A DNA stretch of 64,000 nucleotides from Victivallales bacterium (GTDB lineage Bacteria; Verrucomicrobiota; Lentisphaeria; Oligosphaerales; Oligosphaeraceae), in contig JAFPYX010000099.1 of assembly GCA_017417585.1 (NCBI GenBank), positions 1 through 64,000 on the forward strand, given 5' to 3'. The notes under the pieces are model-generated. The model was given only the letters and a program-made list of their open reading frames with translations, was not told the DNA's origin and searched no databases. Made by a program: the position numbers and the translations under genes. This document shows positions 1 to 7,754 of the stretch, in pieces (position 1 is the first letter of the stretch; each line of letters starts with the position of its first letter).

Positions 1-18
1 AATTGCTAATTGCTAATT
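1..18. repeat. Heptamer tandem repeat AATTGCT at window edge
   Basis: AATTGCT occurs twice in tandem, followed by a partial third copy (AATT). It starts at the first base of the window, so the array may extend upstream. Confidence 0.5.
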
Positions 19-35
19 TACCAGGAGGCTTGCCT

Positions 36-1322
36 ATGACCGAACCAAACAAGCAATACCGTTTCGACACCCTCGCCGTCCACGCCGGCTGGAAAGGCGA
101 TCCCGCCACTGACTCCACCGCTGTTCCCGTGTACCGCACCACCGCCTTCAATTTCCAAAATGCCAAGGACGGCGCGGACCGCTTCGGGCTTCGCAAGGCC
201 GCGAACATCTACGCACGCCTGATGAACCCCACTGAGGACGTGCTGGAACAGCGCCTGGCCGCGCTGGACGGCGGCGTCGCCGCGCTGGCGCTCTCCAGCG
301 GCACTGCCGCGATCTACTTCTCGGTGACCAACATCGTCGCAACCGGCCAGAACCTGGTCGCGGCTTCGAATCTCTACGGCGGCACCTACACGCAGTTCGA
401 CGTGATCCTGCCCCAGAGCAACAACATCCATGCCAAATTCGTGAAGGTCAATGACTTCGCCGCCACCGAGGCGGCCATCGACGACCAGACGCGCGCCATC
501 TTCGTCGAGGCCATTGGCAACCCCGGCCTGGATGTCGCGGACATCGAGGGCTACGCCAAGGTCGCCCGGAAACACCACCTCCCGCTGATTGTGGACGCCA
601 CCTTCGCCACGCCCGTGCTGCTGCAGCCCATCCGCTATGGCGCGAACGTGGTCATCCACTCGCTCTCAAAGTGGATCGGGGGCCACGGCGCAGGCATCGG
701 CGGCATCTCGATCGACGCTGGAAATTTCGATTGGACCGACCCGAAGTTCTCGCTCTTCAACGAACCCGACCGCGGCTACCATGGCATCGTCTGGTCCTCG
801 CTGGGAGCGGCGGCCTTCGCGACGCGCCTTCGCACCGTAGCCTTGCGCAACCAAGGCCCGACCCTCTCGCCGGACGCGGCATGGGTCTTCCTCCAGGGCG
901 TCGAGTCCCTCCCCCTGCGCATTGCGCGTCATTCGGAGAATGCGCGGAAGGTGGCGGAGTTCCTTGCCGCACACCCGAAAGTCGCATGGGTTCGCTACCC
1001 CGGGCTGCCCGGCGACCCCTCCTACTCACTGGCACAGAAGTACCTGCCCAACGGCAAGGGCGGCATGGTCGTCTTCGGTGTCAAGGGAGGAGCCAAGGAA
1101 GGCACCACGGTCGTGGACAACCTGAAGCTCTTCCTCCAGCTCGCCAACGTCGGCGATGCGCGAAGCCTCGCCATCCATCCGGCCTCCACTACCCATTCCC
1201 AACTCACCGAGGAACAGCAACGTGCCGCCGGCCTGGCTCCCGAACTCATCCGACTCTCCATCGGCATTGAGGATCCGCAGGACATTATCGAGGATCTTGC
1301 CCAAGCGCTGGACAAAATCTGA
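36..1322 (+). CDS. metY: O-acetylhomoserine aminocarboxypropyltransferase (sulfhydrylase)
   Basis: PLP enzyme of the Cys/Met metabolism family that makes homocysteine directly from O-acetylhomoserine and sulfide in the cytoplasm. The 428-residue product has the family's N-terminus (FDTLAVHAGW), the SSGTAA and SNLYGGTY cofactor-pocket segments, and the PLP-lysine region HSLSKWIGGHG. The C-terminal AIHPASTTHSQLTEEQ is typical of this subfamily, and the length matches full-length MetY. The frame is open further upstream to a TTG near base 3, but the ATG at 36 has an AGGAGG seven bases before it and was chosen. A strong terminator follows the stop, so the gene seems to be a single unit or the end of one. 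Upstream control lies outside the window. Confidence 0.95.
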   Translation: MTEPNKQYRFDTLAVHAGWKGDPATDSTAVPVYRTTAFNFQNAKDGADRFGLRKAANIYARLMNPTEDVLEQRLAALDGGVAALALSSGTAAIYFSVTNIVATGQNLVAASNLYGGTYTQFDVILPQSNNIHAKFVKVNDFAATEAAIDDQTRAIFVEAIGNPGLDVADIEGYAKVARKHHLPLIVDATFATPVLLQPIRYGANVVIHSLSKWIGGHGAGIGGISIDAGNFDWTDPKFSLFNEPDRGYHGIVWSSLGAAAFATRLRTVALRNQGPTLSPDAAWVFLQGVESLPLRIARHSENARKVAEFLAAHPKVAWVRYPGLPGDPSYSLAQKYLPNGKGGMVVFGVKGGAKEGTTVVDNLKLFLQLANVGDARSLAIHPASTTHSQLTEEQQRAAGLAPELIRLSIGIEDPQDIIEDLAQALDKI

Positions 1323-1345
1323 CAATTCTTGACAGCTTCCCTGCC

Positions 1346-1390
1346 AGGCGCAATATGGGAAATGCCTTCCACCCATATTGCGCCTTTTTT
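1346..1390 (+). terminator. Rho-independent terminator of metY
   Basis: A perfect 14-bp stem (1346-1359 with 1372-1385; arms AGGCGCAATATGGG and CCCATATTGCGCCT) has a 12-base loop and runs into six T residues. It begins about 24 bases after the metY stop. It also argues against the upstream TTG at 1378 as start of the next gene, because that codon lies in the terminator stem. Confidence 0.93.
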
Positions 1391-1431
1391 CTCACTCCTG
1401 CGATTTTTCAGTTCCTATCCCTACGCAGTAT

Positions 1432-2184
1432 ATGCACAATCACAACTTTTCCGATTTCAAGAAAATCGACGCCCATTCACATATCGGGCACTTCGGCGCT
1501 CCGTTCAATGTCAATTTCGATGTGAGACTGCTTTCCGCTCAGATGGCCGAGTTCAACATCGAGAAGACCATCCTGTGCCCGGCAGGCGCGACCTTGAACG
1601 GCGAGCTTCTGGAAGCATGGCACCAGTTGCCGAATGGCATTGTCCCGCTCTACTGGGTGAACGCCAACCTCGGGCAGAGTGCCTACGAAGACCTAGAACA
1701 CTACCTGCGCGACCTCCATTTCGCCGGCGTGAAAATGCAGCCGCTTTTCGATGCCTTCACCGCCGACTCGCCGCTAGTGGACCCCATCATGGAAATCGCC
1801 CGCCAATACGGCAAGCCTGTCTTCATCCACTGCGGTCATCCGCCCTTCTCCCTGCCGTGGCAGATTGGACTCCTGGCCGAACGCCATCCCGACGTCACCA
1901 CAGTGATGGTCCACATGGGCCATGGCCATGGCGTCTATATCGACGCGAGCATCACCATGGCGCGAAAATACCCCAATCTCTTCCTGGAAGTCTCCGGCAT
2001 GCCGATGGGATGCCAGATCAAGAACGCCTATGAGACGGTCGGCTTGGAGCGAGTGATGTTCGGCATCGACTCGCCTTTCCACCATCCCAGCGTCGAAATT
2101 CAGCGCGTCCTCTCCTGCGGTCTCAATGACGCCCAGCTGGAAGACGTTTTCTACAACAACGCACGCAAACTGATGCGGCTGTGA
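1432..2184 (+). CDS. Amidohydrolase-family (TIM-barrel) metal-dependent hydrolase
   Basis: A 250-residue protein of the amidohydrolase_2 type (decarboxylase/lactonase relatives). Metal-ligand motifs are visible in order: N-terminal DAHSHIG (H-x-H), FIHCGHP mid-protein, MVHMGHGHG, and a C-terminal FGIDSPF with the final Asp. The substrate cannot be told from sequence; such enzymes act on small carboxylated or lactone compounds. The ATG at 1432 was preferred to the TTG at 1378, which falls inside the metY terminator. It is convergent with ogt, with only 8 bases between the stops. Confidence 0.82.
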   Translation: MHNHNFSDFKKIDAHSHIGHFGAPFNVNFDVRLLSAQMAEFNIEKTILCPAGATLNGELLEAWHQLPNGIVPLYWVNANLGQSAYEDLEHYLRDLHFAGVKMQPLFDAFTADSPLVDPIMEIARQYGKPVFIHCGHPPFSLPWQIGLLAERHPDVTTVMVHMGHGHGVYIDASITMARKYPNLFLEVSGMPMGCQIKNAYETVGLERVMFGIDSPFHHPSVEIQRVLSCGLNDAQLEDVFYNNARKLMRL

Positions 2185-2192
2185 ACGCCTCG

Positions 2193-2699
2193 TCAATGCG
2201 GCCTTCGCGTCCACCGCATTTCGTGGTTCAGCAACGCGGCTTTGTTGGGCAGACCGCCGCCGTAGCCAGTCATGGAACCGTCGGCACCGATGACGCGATG
2301 GCAGGGGATGATGATGCACAGGGGATTCCAGCCGACCGCGCCGCCCACCGCCTGGGCAGACATCTTCGCCATGCCATGCCGCCTGGCCAGTTTTTCCGCC
2401 AGTGCCCCGTATGTGGTGGTCTGCCCGAAGGGAATCTCCAGCAACAGTTCCAGCACCTCGCGACGAAAGTCGGTCAGCCCATTGGCGATGCGGTAGTGTG
2501 GCAGGAAACCTGGCTCATGGCCACTGAAGTAGCAATCCAGCCACCGGCGCGTCTCGTGGAAGACCGGAAGGTCGGCCGTCATCACCTCGGCACACGGGTT
2601 GTTGCGAATGAAACGGACCTCCGTGAGGCATTCGCCATCACTGGTGATCCATAGATTGTCAATGCCGTCCGGAGTTTGATATGGGATATGAAAATTCAT
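2193..2699 (-). CDS. ogt: Methylated-DNA--protein-cysteine methyltransferase
   Basis: Suicide repair protein that moves the alkyl group from O6-alkylguanine (or O4-alkylthymine) to its own cysteine. The 168-residue product has the active-site motif IIPCHRVI and the following GYGGGLPNKAALL segment, plus the helix-turn-helix region FGQTTTYGALAEKLA. There is no Ada N-terminal domain, so it is the stand-alone Ogt type. It is the last gene of the leftward run umuC-yolD-tag-ogt, nine bases after the tag stop, which suggests it is induced together with lesion bypass and base excision. Confidence 0.95.
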   Translation of the reverse strand: MNFHIPYQTPDGIDNLWITSDGECLTEVRFIRNNPCAEVMTADLPVFHETRRWLDCYFSGHEPGFLPHYRIANGLTDFRREVLELLLEIPFGQTTTYGALAEKLARRHGMAKMSAQAVGGAVGWNPLCIIIPCHRVIGADGSMTGYGGGLPNKAALLNHEMRWTRRPH

Positions 2700-2708
2700 T
2701 GCAATTCC

Positions 2709-3332
2709 TTAGTCCCCAAAATATTGGACATCTACTTCTTCATCCCGGTGCCATCGCGCGGTCGGATTCGCCGCATTGATGCGGGCGTAGCACGGGCAGT
2801 TGCGGTCGTGGTCGTTGATGACTCCGCAGGCCTGGAGATGTGAATACACGGTGATGGGGCCAAGGTACTTGAAGCCGCGTTTCCGGAGGTCCTGGCTAAT
2901 CCGTGAAGAAAGACCGTTACTCACTGGAATCCACCCTTTTGCATGGCGGTCGTAGAGGATGGTCCGCCCACCGGAATACGACCAAAGGTATTCACAGAAC
3001 GAGCCGAATTCGGCACGGATGGCCTGAAAGCGGCGTGCGTTTGCGATGACCGCCTCGATTTTACGGCGCGACCGTATCATCCCCGGCGTCTCCAGAATGC
3101 GCACGACATCCGTTTCACCGTAAGCAGCAATCCGGTCGTAGTCGAAATCCTCAAAGCACTTGCGGAAGACTTCGCGCTTCAGCATCATCATGTTCCAGTT
3201 CAACCCGCACTGCATCACCTCCATCATCAGGAACTCGAATTGCCGACGGTCATCATGGAGGGGCACGCCCCACTCCGTGTCGTGATATCGGATGTTGATT
3301 TCCGAAGTGGTATCCCAGTCACAGTAACCCAT
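2709..3332 (-). CDS. tag: DNA-3-methyladenine glycosylase I
   Basis: Removes 3-methyladenine from alkylated DNA, starting base excision repair. The 207-residue product shows the Tag zinc ligands: Cys in MGYCDW, His in YHDTEWG, and the C-terminal pair in NDHDRNCPC. It also has the conserved MMEVMQCGLNW helix. Length is normal for the family. It sits between yolD (29 bases upstream) and ogt (9 bases downstream) in a leftward operon whose products all answer DNA damage, two of them specific for alkylation. Confidence 0.94.
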   Translation of the reverse strand: MGYCDWDTTSEINIRYHDTEWGVPLHDDRRQFEFLMMEVMQCGLNWNMMMLKREVFRKCFEDFDYDRIAAYGETDVVRILETPGMIRSRRKIEAVIANARRFQAIRAEFGSFCEYLWSYSGGRTILYDRHAKGWIPVSNGLSSRISQDLRKRGFKYLGPITVYSHLQACGVINDHDRNCPCYARINAANPTARWHRDEEVDVQYFGD

Positions 3333-3361
3333 GCTTCTTCCTCCCGGTTTTTCCGGATAAT

Positions 3362-3793
3362 CTACTTCATGGTATCGAGTTTGTCCAGGATTCTTCCTTC
3401 CAGCGCCACGATATCAGCGATGGGAATGGCAGTCCCGTCTTCCAGAAAGAGCCGCCGTCCGTCCGGCACTATTTTGGTCAACCGACCTGCCGTGCGCACA
3501 TAGTGTCCGCCGGACTTGACGGCATCCGACACAAAATGCTCGATTTCCACCTGGGGCAATTCATCCTGACATGCCTTCAGCAACGCCAGCCGGGCATCCA
3601 AGATAGACTGTGCATCTTCGGCCAATTCGCGGCGTGGCTCCGTAGCTCGTGCTGTCTCCTCAATGATTTCCTGGTAGCCGTCAAGTGCGGCGAAGGGCGC
3701 GAACTGTGCGGCGCGGTTGCCAGACGGCATCGGCGGATGTCGTTGCGAAACATGGTGCGACAACTCTAGCATGTCTTGATACGGAAACTCCAT
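3362..3793 (-). CDS. YolD-like protein, partner of a Y-family polymerase
   Basis: A 143-residue protein whose first half matches the YolD-like family (PMPSGNRAAQFAPFAALDGY). This family is usually found beside UvrX/UmuC-type polymerases of Firmicutes, and its role is thought to be UmuD-like. Two starts are possible: a GTG at 3853 that would overlap umuC by 38 bases, or the ATG at 3793, 22 bases after the umuC stop with a GAGG-type site nearby; the latter was chosen. Position directly after umuC supports the call. The family's usual host range suggests the umuC-yolD pair may have come by transfer. Confidence 0.78.
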   Translation of the reverse strand: MEFPYQDMLELSHHVSQRHPPMPSGNRAAQFAPFAALDGYQEIIEETARATEPRRELAEDAQSILDARLALLKACQDELPQVEIEHFVSDAVKSGGHYVRTAGRLTKIVPDGRRLFLEDGTAIPIADIVALEGRILDKLDTMK

Positions 3794-3815
3794 GTCCTCG
3801 CCTCTCGCCTCTATT

Positions 3816-5315
3816 CTACGCCTTGTGTCCCCCGATCTGAGCATTACGTTCACGCCCAGTAGCCCCTTTTTCCAAATTCATCCCCTTGAGCACTGCGTTC
3901 ATGCCGAGTCGTTTGCGGATGGCGATGACCGCCTCCTGTCGCCGCCGTTCGCGCTCCAGCGCCTCCTGCGCCATCGCCCGGTCATGTTCCTGCACCGCAT
4001 CGTCGCTGAACAGCTCCAATTGCTTGGGAATACAGCGCGCTGCGGCAAGTTCCTCATCAACCACCCGACCAGCGGTCACATTGATGCGCCGAACAAGCAG
4101 TAGCGGATTCACCAGCCGGTCGAAAAGCCGCGTCATCGCCTCCCGAATGACTTCGGCCGAGGAGGTTGCCTCGCGGAGATTGACGGAACCGTGCACGGGC
4201 TTAGGCACCGCCCGGCCATAGTAGTCAACATGCACTTCCCCCACATAGGCATGCCCATGGTCTGCATCGGTGAGACTGCTCCGGTCGTAACCAATGTACA
4301 CTGCAACCTGGGCGGCCACCAGATGTTTCTCCACCAGGTCAAGCGCCAGCTGGTCCGCCATCTCGTGTATCACCAGCCGCGCATGCGCAAAATCGTATGG
4401 TTCTTTAAGTACCTGCCCAGCGCTGAGGCTGTGATCTGTCGGCCGATACGCTTTGATTTCCGCGATGGTACAGGGTTCCCAGCCCCAGGCATGGTCGATG
4501 AGCAGTTCCGCATTGACCCCGAAGAGCCGATAGAGTAAATCCTCGTTGTCCAACGACACCCGCGCCACATCGCCCATCGTGCGCATGCCATGTGCCTCAA
4601 GCCGTCCGGCGATGCCATGCCCCACCCGCCAGAAATCCGTAAGTGGACGATGTGCCCAGAGCTGTCGGCGGAAGCCCGCCTCGTCCAGTTCGGCGATGCG
4701 CACGCCGTCCACATCCGCAGGAGAATGCTTGGCGACGATATCCATCGCGACCTTGGCGAGGAACAGATTCGTGCCGACACCGGCGGTCGCCGTGATGCCA
4801 GTCGCCTGGAGCACCTCACGGATGAGCCGAATGGCGAACTCCCGTGCGGTCAGCCGATAGAGCCGAAGGTACTGCGTGACTTCCAGAAACACCTCGTCAA
4901 TGGAATAGACATGGATGTCCTCCGGTGCCACATACTTCAGATAGACGGCGTAGATTTCGGAACTTATCTGGAGATACCGCGCCATCCGTGGCGTCGCAGT
5001 GATATATGCCAACTCCAGCGACGGATTGGCCGCCAATTCATTTGCATTGCAGGAACTCCCGACAAAACGATGCTGTGGCGCCTGGCAACGACGCTCCGCA
5101 TTGATTTCACGGACTTTTTCCACCACTTCGAAGAGCCGCGGCCGCCCCGGAATGCCCAGCGCCTTCAACGGCGGCGAGACCGCCAGGCAGATGGTCTTCG
5201 CAGTACGACTGACGTCCGCCACCACCAGATTGGTCGTCAACGGGTCAAGCTGTCGGTCCACGCATTCGGCCGAAGCATAAAAGGATTTGAGATCAATGGC
5301 AAGACAAACACGCAT
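3816..5315 (-). CDS. umuC: Y-family DNA polymerase, UmuC/UvrX type
   Basis: Error-prone translesion polymerase. The 499-residue product begins MRVCLAIDLKSFYASAEC, giving the first catalytic Asp and the steric-gate region, and carries the second acidic motif in YSIDEVFLEV. Helix-hairpin-helix and little-finger regions follow. The long form and the YolD partner downstream point to the Gram-positive UvrX/YqjW group rather than DinB (about 350-400 residues). It is the first gene of the damage operon. No convincing LexA palindrome was seen upstream, although a TTGACA hexamer on the coding strand at 5380-5375 could be part of its promoter. Confidence 0.88.
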   Translation of the reverse strand: MRVCLAIDLKSFYASAECVDRQLDPLTTNLVVADVSRTAKTICLAVSPPLKALGIPGRPRLFEVVEKVREINAERRCQAPQHRFVGSSCNANELAANPSLELAYITATPRMARYLQISSEIYAVYLKYVAPEDIHVYSIDEVFLEVTQYLRLYRLTAREFAIRLIREVLQATGITATAGVGTNLFLAKVAMDIVAKHSPADVDGVRIAELDEAGFRRQLWAHRPLTDFWRVGHGIAGRLEAHGMRTMGDVARVSLDNEDLLYRLFGVNAELLIDHAWGWEPCTIAEIKAYRPTDHSLSAGQVLKEPYDFAHARLVIHEMADQLALDLVEKHLVAAQVAVYIGYDRSSLTDADHGHAYVGEVHVDYYGRAVPKPVHGSVNLREATSSAEVIREAMTRLFDRLVNPLLLVRRINVTAGRVVDEELAAARCIPKQLELFSDDAVQEHDRAMAQEALERERRRQEAVIAIRKRLGMNAVLKGMNLEKGATGRERNAQIGGHKA

Positions 5316-5472
5316 GATTCGACAAACATACAGACTTTGAGAAATTATCTATAATTTATAAGTTAATTTTTATTTGTCAATATTTTTCGTGTATCTTTTT
5401 GCATACCGCATCATCCCTTGCCGTCACATCCTTCTTGGGATTTCCGTAAACCATGCGTTCTCACACAAAACC

Positions 5473-5501
5473 CCGACAATTCACGATTTCAGGTCTATAT
5501 T
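5473..5501 (+). promoter_or_regulatory. Candidate sigma70-type promoter of proA
   Basis: CCGACA (5473-5478) and TATATT (5496-5501) are separated by 17 bases and lie about 50 bases before the proA ATG. The rest of the 236-base gap between umuC and proA is AT-rich and holds no gene I can support. On the opposite strand TTGACA at 5380-5375 with TATA-rich sequence after it may serve umuC, but the spacing is poor. Confidence 0.45.
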
Positions 5502-5551
5502 ACATCTAAAGAATAGCAAAAATGCACCTCGGTATCAACTGTATCACGACA

Positions 5552-6811
5552 ATGGACTCACGCAGCAATATCCTAAGCATTCCGGCGATGGCCCAGGCCG
5601 CCAAGCAGTCCCTAAGCACCCTGGCAGCCGCCTCCGGAAAGGCGCGCCAGACGGCATTGAATCGCATGGCGGAGAAGTTGCTAGAGGTCAAGGCTGAACT
5701 CTTCGACGCCAATGCGGAGGACCTGGTCGCCGCGCCCGGACTCTCCCCCTCCTTCCAGAAACGGCTCCAGGTCACGGAGAAGATCTTCGATTATATGCTC
5801 AATCGGCTCCGTGAAGCGGCGGCTTTGCCGGATCCGGTCGGGCGGGTTCTGGAGGGCCGCACCATGCCCAGCGGACTGCAGGTCAGCCGGATCGCCGTTC
5901 CCATCGGCGTCATCGCCATCATCTACGAGGCCCGTCCCAATGTAACCACGGACGCGTCGGCCGTTGCCTTGAAGAGCGGCAATGCGGTCATCCTGAAGGG
6001 CGGCTCGGAGTCGATACGGACCAACCGCGTCCTCGCCCGAGCGATGCGCGAGGCCCTGACGGAGGCCGGCCTGCCCGCCGACGCCGTGCAGCTGATTGAG
6101 CGCACCGACCACGATGCTGTCCGCGAGCTACTTCAGCAGGACAAGTATGTGGATTTGGTGATTCCACGGGGCGGGAAACAGCTGATCCGGGCGGTGTCGG
6201 AAGGCACTCGCATCCCCGTCCTGAAACACTATGATGGCATCTGCCACCAGTATGTCGCGGCCGATGCGGACGTGGCGATGGCCGTCTCGGTCATCGTAAA
6301 TTCCAAATGCCAGCGCGTGGAGGTCTGCAATGCCCTGGAGACATTGCTGGTGGACGCCGATGGCGCCCCACGGCTTCTCCCGCCCATTGCGGCGGCGCTT
6401 CAGGAACGGGGCGTGGAACTGCGCGGCTGCGAGGAGACGCGTCAAATCGTGCCGGAGTGTCTCCCCGCCACCGAGACGGACTGGGATACGGAGTATCTGG
6501 CACCCATCCTCTCCATCAAAGTGGTTCATGGCATCGAGGAGGCCATCGCGCACATCGCCAAGCATGGCTCGGGACACACGGACGGCATCATCACCGGCAG
6601 CCTGGAACTGGCGCAACGTTTCATCCGTGCCGTGGACTCGGCCTCCGTGCTGGTCAATGCATCCACGCGACTTTCTGGCGGCGGAGACTACGGCATGGGC
6701 GCCGTCGTGGGCATCAGCACCGACCGCCTGCATGCGCGCGGTCCAGTCGGCCCGGCGGAATTGTGCACCTACAAGTGGATTGCCATTGGCAATGGAACCT
6801 TGCGGGAATAA
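5552..6811 (+). CDS. proA: Glutamate-5-semialdehyde dehydrogenase (gamma-glutamyl phosphate reductase)
   Basis: Second step of proline synthesis: NADPH-dependent reduction of gamma-glutamyl phosphate in the cytoplasm. The 419-residue product is full length, with the aldehyde-dehydrogenase fold and family motifs IAVPIGVIAIIYEARPNV, LKSGNAVILKGGSE, VIPRGGK and the catalytic-Cys segment VNSKCQRVEVCNALET. The C-terminus TRLSGGGDYGMGAVVGIST is the normal ProA ending. The ATG at 5552 was chosen over one at 5522 because the sequence conserved in ProA starts after it. No proB is in the window. Confidence 0.96.
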   Translation: MDSRSNILSIPAMAQAAKQSLSTLAAASGKARQTALNRMAEKLLEVKAELFDANAEDLVAAPGLSPSFQKRLQVTEKIFDYMLNRLREAAALPDPVGRVLEGRTMPSGLQVSRIAVPIGVIAIIYEARPNVTTDASAVALKSGNAVILKGGSESIRTNRVLARAMREALTEAGLPADAVQLIERTDHDAVRELLQQDKYVDLVIPRGGKQLIRAVSEGTRIPVLKHYDGICHQYVAADADVAMAVSVIVNSKCQRVEVCNALETLLVDADGAPRLLPPIAAALQERGVELRGCEETRQIVPECLPATETDWDTEYLAPILSIKVVHGIEEAIAHIAKHGSGHTDGIITGSLELAQRFIRAVDSASVLVNASTRLSGGGDYGMGAVVGISTDRLHARGPVGPAELCTYKWIAIGNGTLRE

Positions 6812-6888
6812 GGACTCGGGAACGACTGGCGATTCACCAGTTGCGGTTCAATCGAGATAAAAAACATCACAACCAACAGGAGCGACAG

Positions 6889-7209
6889 ATGGGACTCAAA
6901 GGTTTTTTCGTGAAGAAGGCCCTGGCAAAAATCATTGGCGGCGGCATTGGCTTTGCCGTCCTCCATGCCATCATCTTCTGGATTGCGTTTTTCCAGTGCG
7001 GAGGTTTTCATGACTCCGTCAAGGGAGTCTGGCAAGGCATCACAAGCAGCGGCGGCGCCTGGGCGACCATCTTGAAATGCACCGGTTTCCCGCTCTCCTG
7101 CATCAGCGCCTCGGGAGCGGCCTTCGTCTGCGTCATGATCCTGAATTCGCTCCTCTGGGGGGTGGTTCTCGGAATCGTCATTGGCCTCATCTTCGGCCGA
7201 AAAGCCTGA
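6889..7209 (+). CDS. Small membrane protein of unknown function
   Basis: A 106-residue protein preceded by CAGGAG. I do not recognise the family. A short basic N-terminus (MGLKGFFVKKALAK) is followed by a hydrophobic stretch (IGGGIGFAVLHAIIFWIAFF). A central loop with a Cys (HDSVKGVWQG...ILKCTG) comes next, and then a long C-terminal hydrophobic segment ending VVLGIVIGLIFGRKA. Three membrane passes are likely. It lies 77 bases after proA and 38 before the inhibitor lipoprotein, all on the same strand. Confidence 0.7.
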   Translation: MGLKGFFVKKALAKIIGGGIGFAVLHAIIFWIAFFQCGGFHDSVKGVWQGITSSGGAWATILKCTGFPLSCISASGAAFVCVMILNSLLWGVVLGIVIGLIFGRKA

Positions 7210-7247
7210 CACGCCAGGTTAGACAATCACCCCAAGCCCATGACCAA

Positions 7248-7706
7248 ATGAAGAGCCTTTTCCTTTCCTGCCTTATGTTCAGTTTCCTCCTTGGATGCAA
7301 TTGCACCACGCCACCTGCCCCCGACACACCCGCCACACCTGACACACCCACCACACCTGACACGCCCGCCACACCTGAAATATCCTCCTCACCAATACAC
7401 GTCGAGGGGAACCACATCACGGTCAAGGTGGGCCAGACTTTCACCATTGAAATCCCCGGGAACATCACCACCGGCTTCGTCTGGCGACAAGTCAAAGACA
7501 ACGCGAATCAGACCATCGTGTCCACCGTGGGCGAGGACTACCGGACGCCAAAATCCAAGATCCCGACCTCTGGTGCACCAGGCACGCACTATTTCACCTT
7601 CCGCGCGGAAGAGGCCGGGGAATGCACCTTGCGTTTTGAGAACCTCCGCCCCTGGGAGGAGGAGGAAGACCCACCAACGGAATCGTATCAAATCACCGTC
7701 CAATGA
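7248..7706 (+). CDS. Chagasin-type (I42) cysteine-protease inhibitor, lipoprotein
   Basis: A 152-residue secreted protein. Residues 1-17 are a lipoprotein signal with lipobox LLGC, so Cys17 would be lipidated. Residues about 22-44 form a Pro/Thr spacer made of near-perfect PDTPATPDTPTT repeats. The rest matches the chagasin/I42 fold: VGQTFTIEIP, the loop NITTGFVW (family NPTTGY-W), GAPGTHYFTF, and RPWE near residue 134. These are the three inhibitory loops that plug papain-like proteases in the family. Such inhibitors in bacteria are taken to protect the cell envelope from host or own proteases; the target here is unknown. Confidence 0.83.
   Translation: MKSLFLSCLMFSFLLGCNCTTPPAPDTPATPDTPTTPDTPATPEISSSPIHVEGNHITVKVGQTFTIEIPGNITTGFVWRQVKDNANQTIVSTVGEDYRTPKSKIPTSGAPGTHYFTFRAEEAGECTLRFENLRPWEEEEDPPTESYQITVQ
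7318..7377 (+). repeat. 18-bp tandem repeats encoding the Pro/Thr linker
   Basis: Three copies of an 18-bp unit of the type CCCGACACACCCGCCACA, all in frame, encode the spacer between lipid anchor and inhibitor domain. Copy-number change would alter linker length by six residues without breaking the frame. Confidence 0.7.
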
Positions 7707-7754
7707 CACGTTAGCCTATTTACTTGCAACCCATAACCGAAACGGAGTAGCAAC

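Noticed and set aside
18-659. Long antisense ORF opposite metY
   Set aside because: It mirrors the codon structure of metY in a GC-rich genome and has no protein family character.
1378-1431. Upstream TTG start for the amidohydrolase
   Set aside because: It lies in the 3' arm of the metY terminator hairpin; the ATG at 1432 fits the family better.
5316-5400. LexA/SOS box ahead of umuC
   Set aside because: No CTGT-N8-ACAG or GAAC-N4-GTTC type palindrome could be found; only TTGACA and AT-rich DNA.
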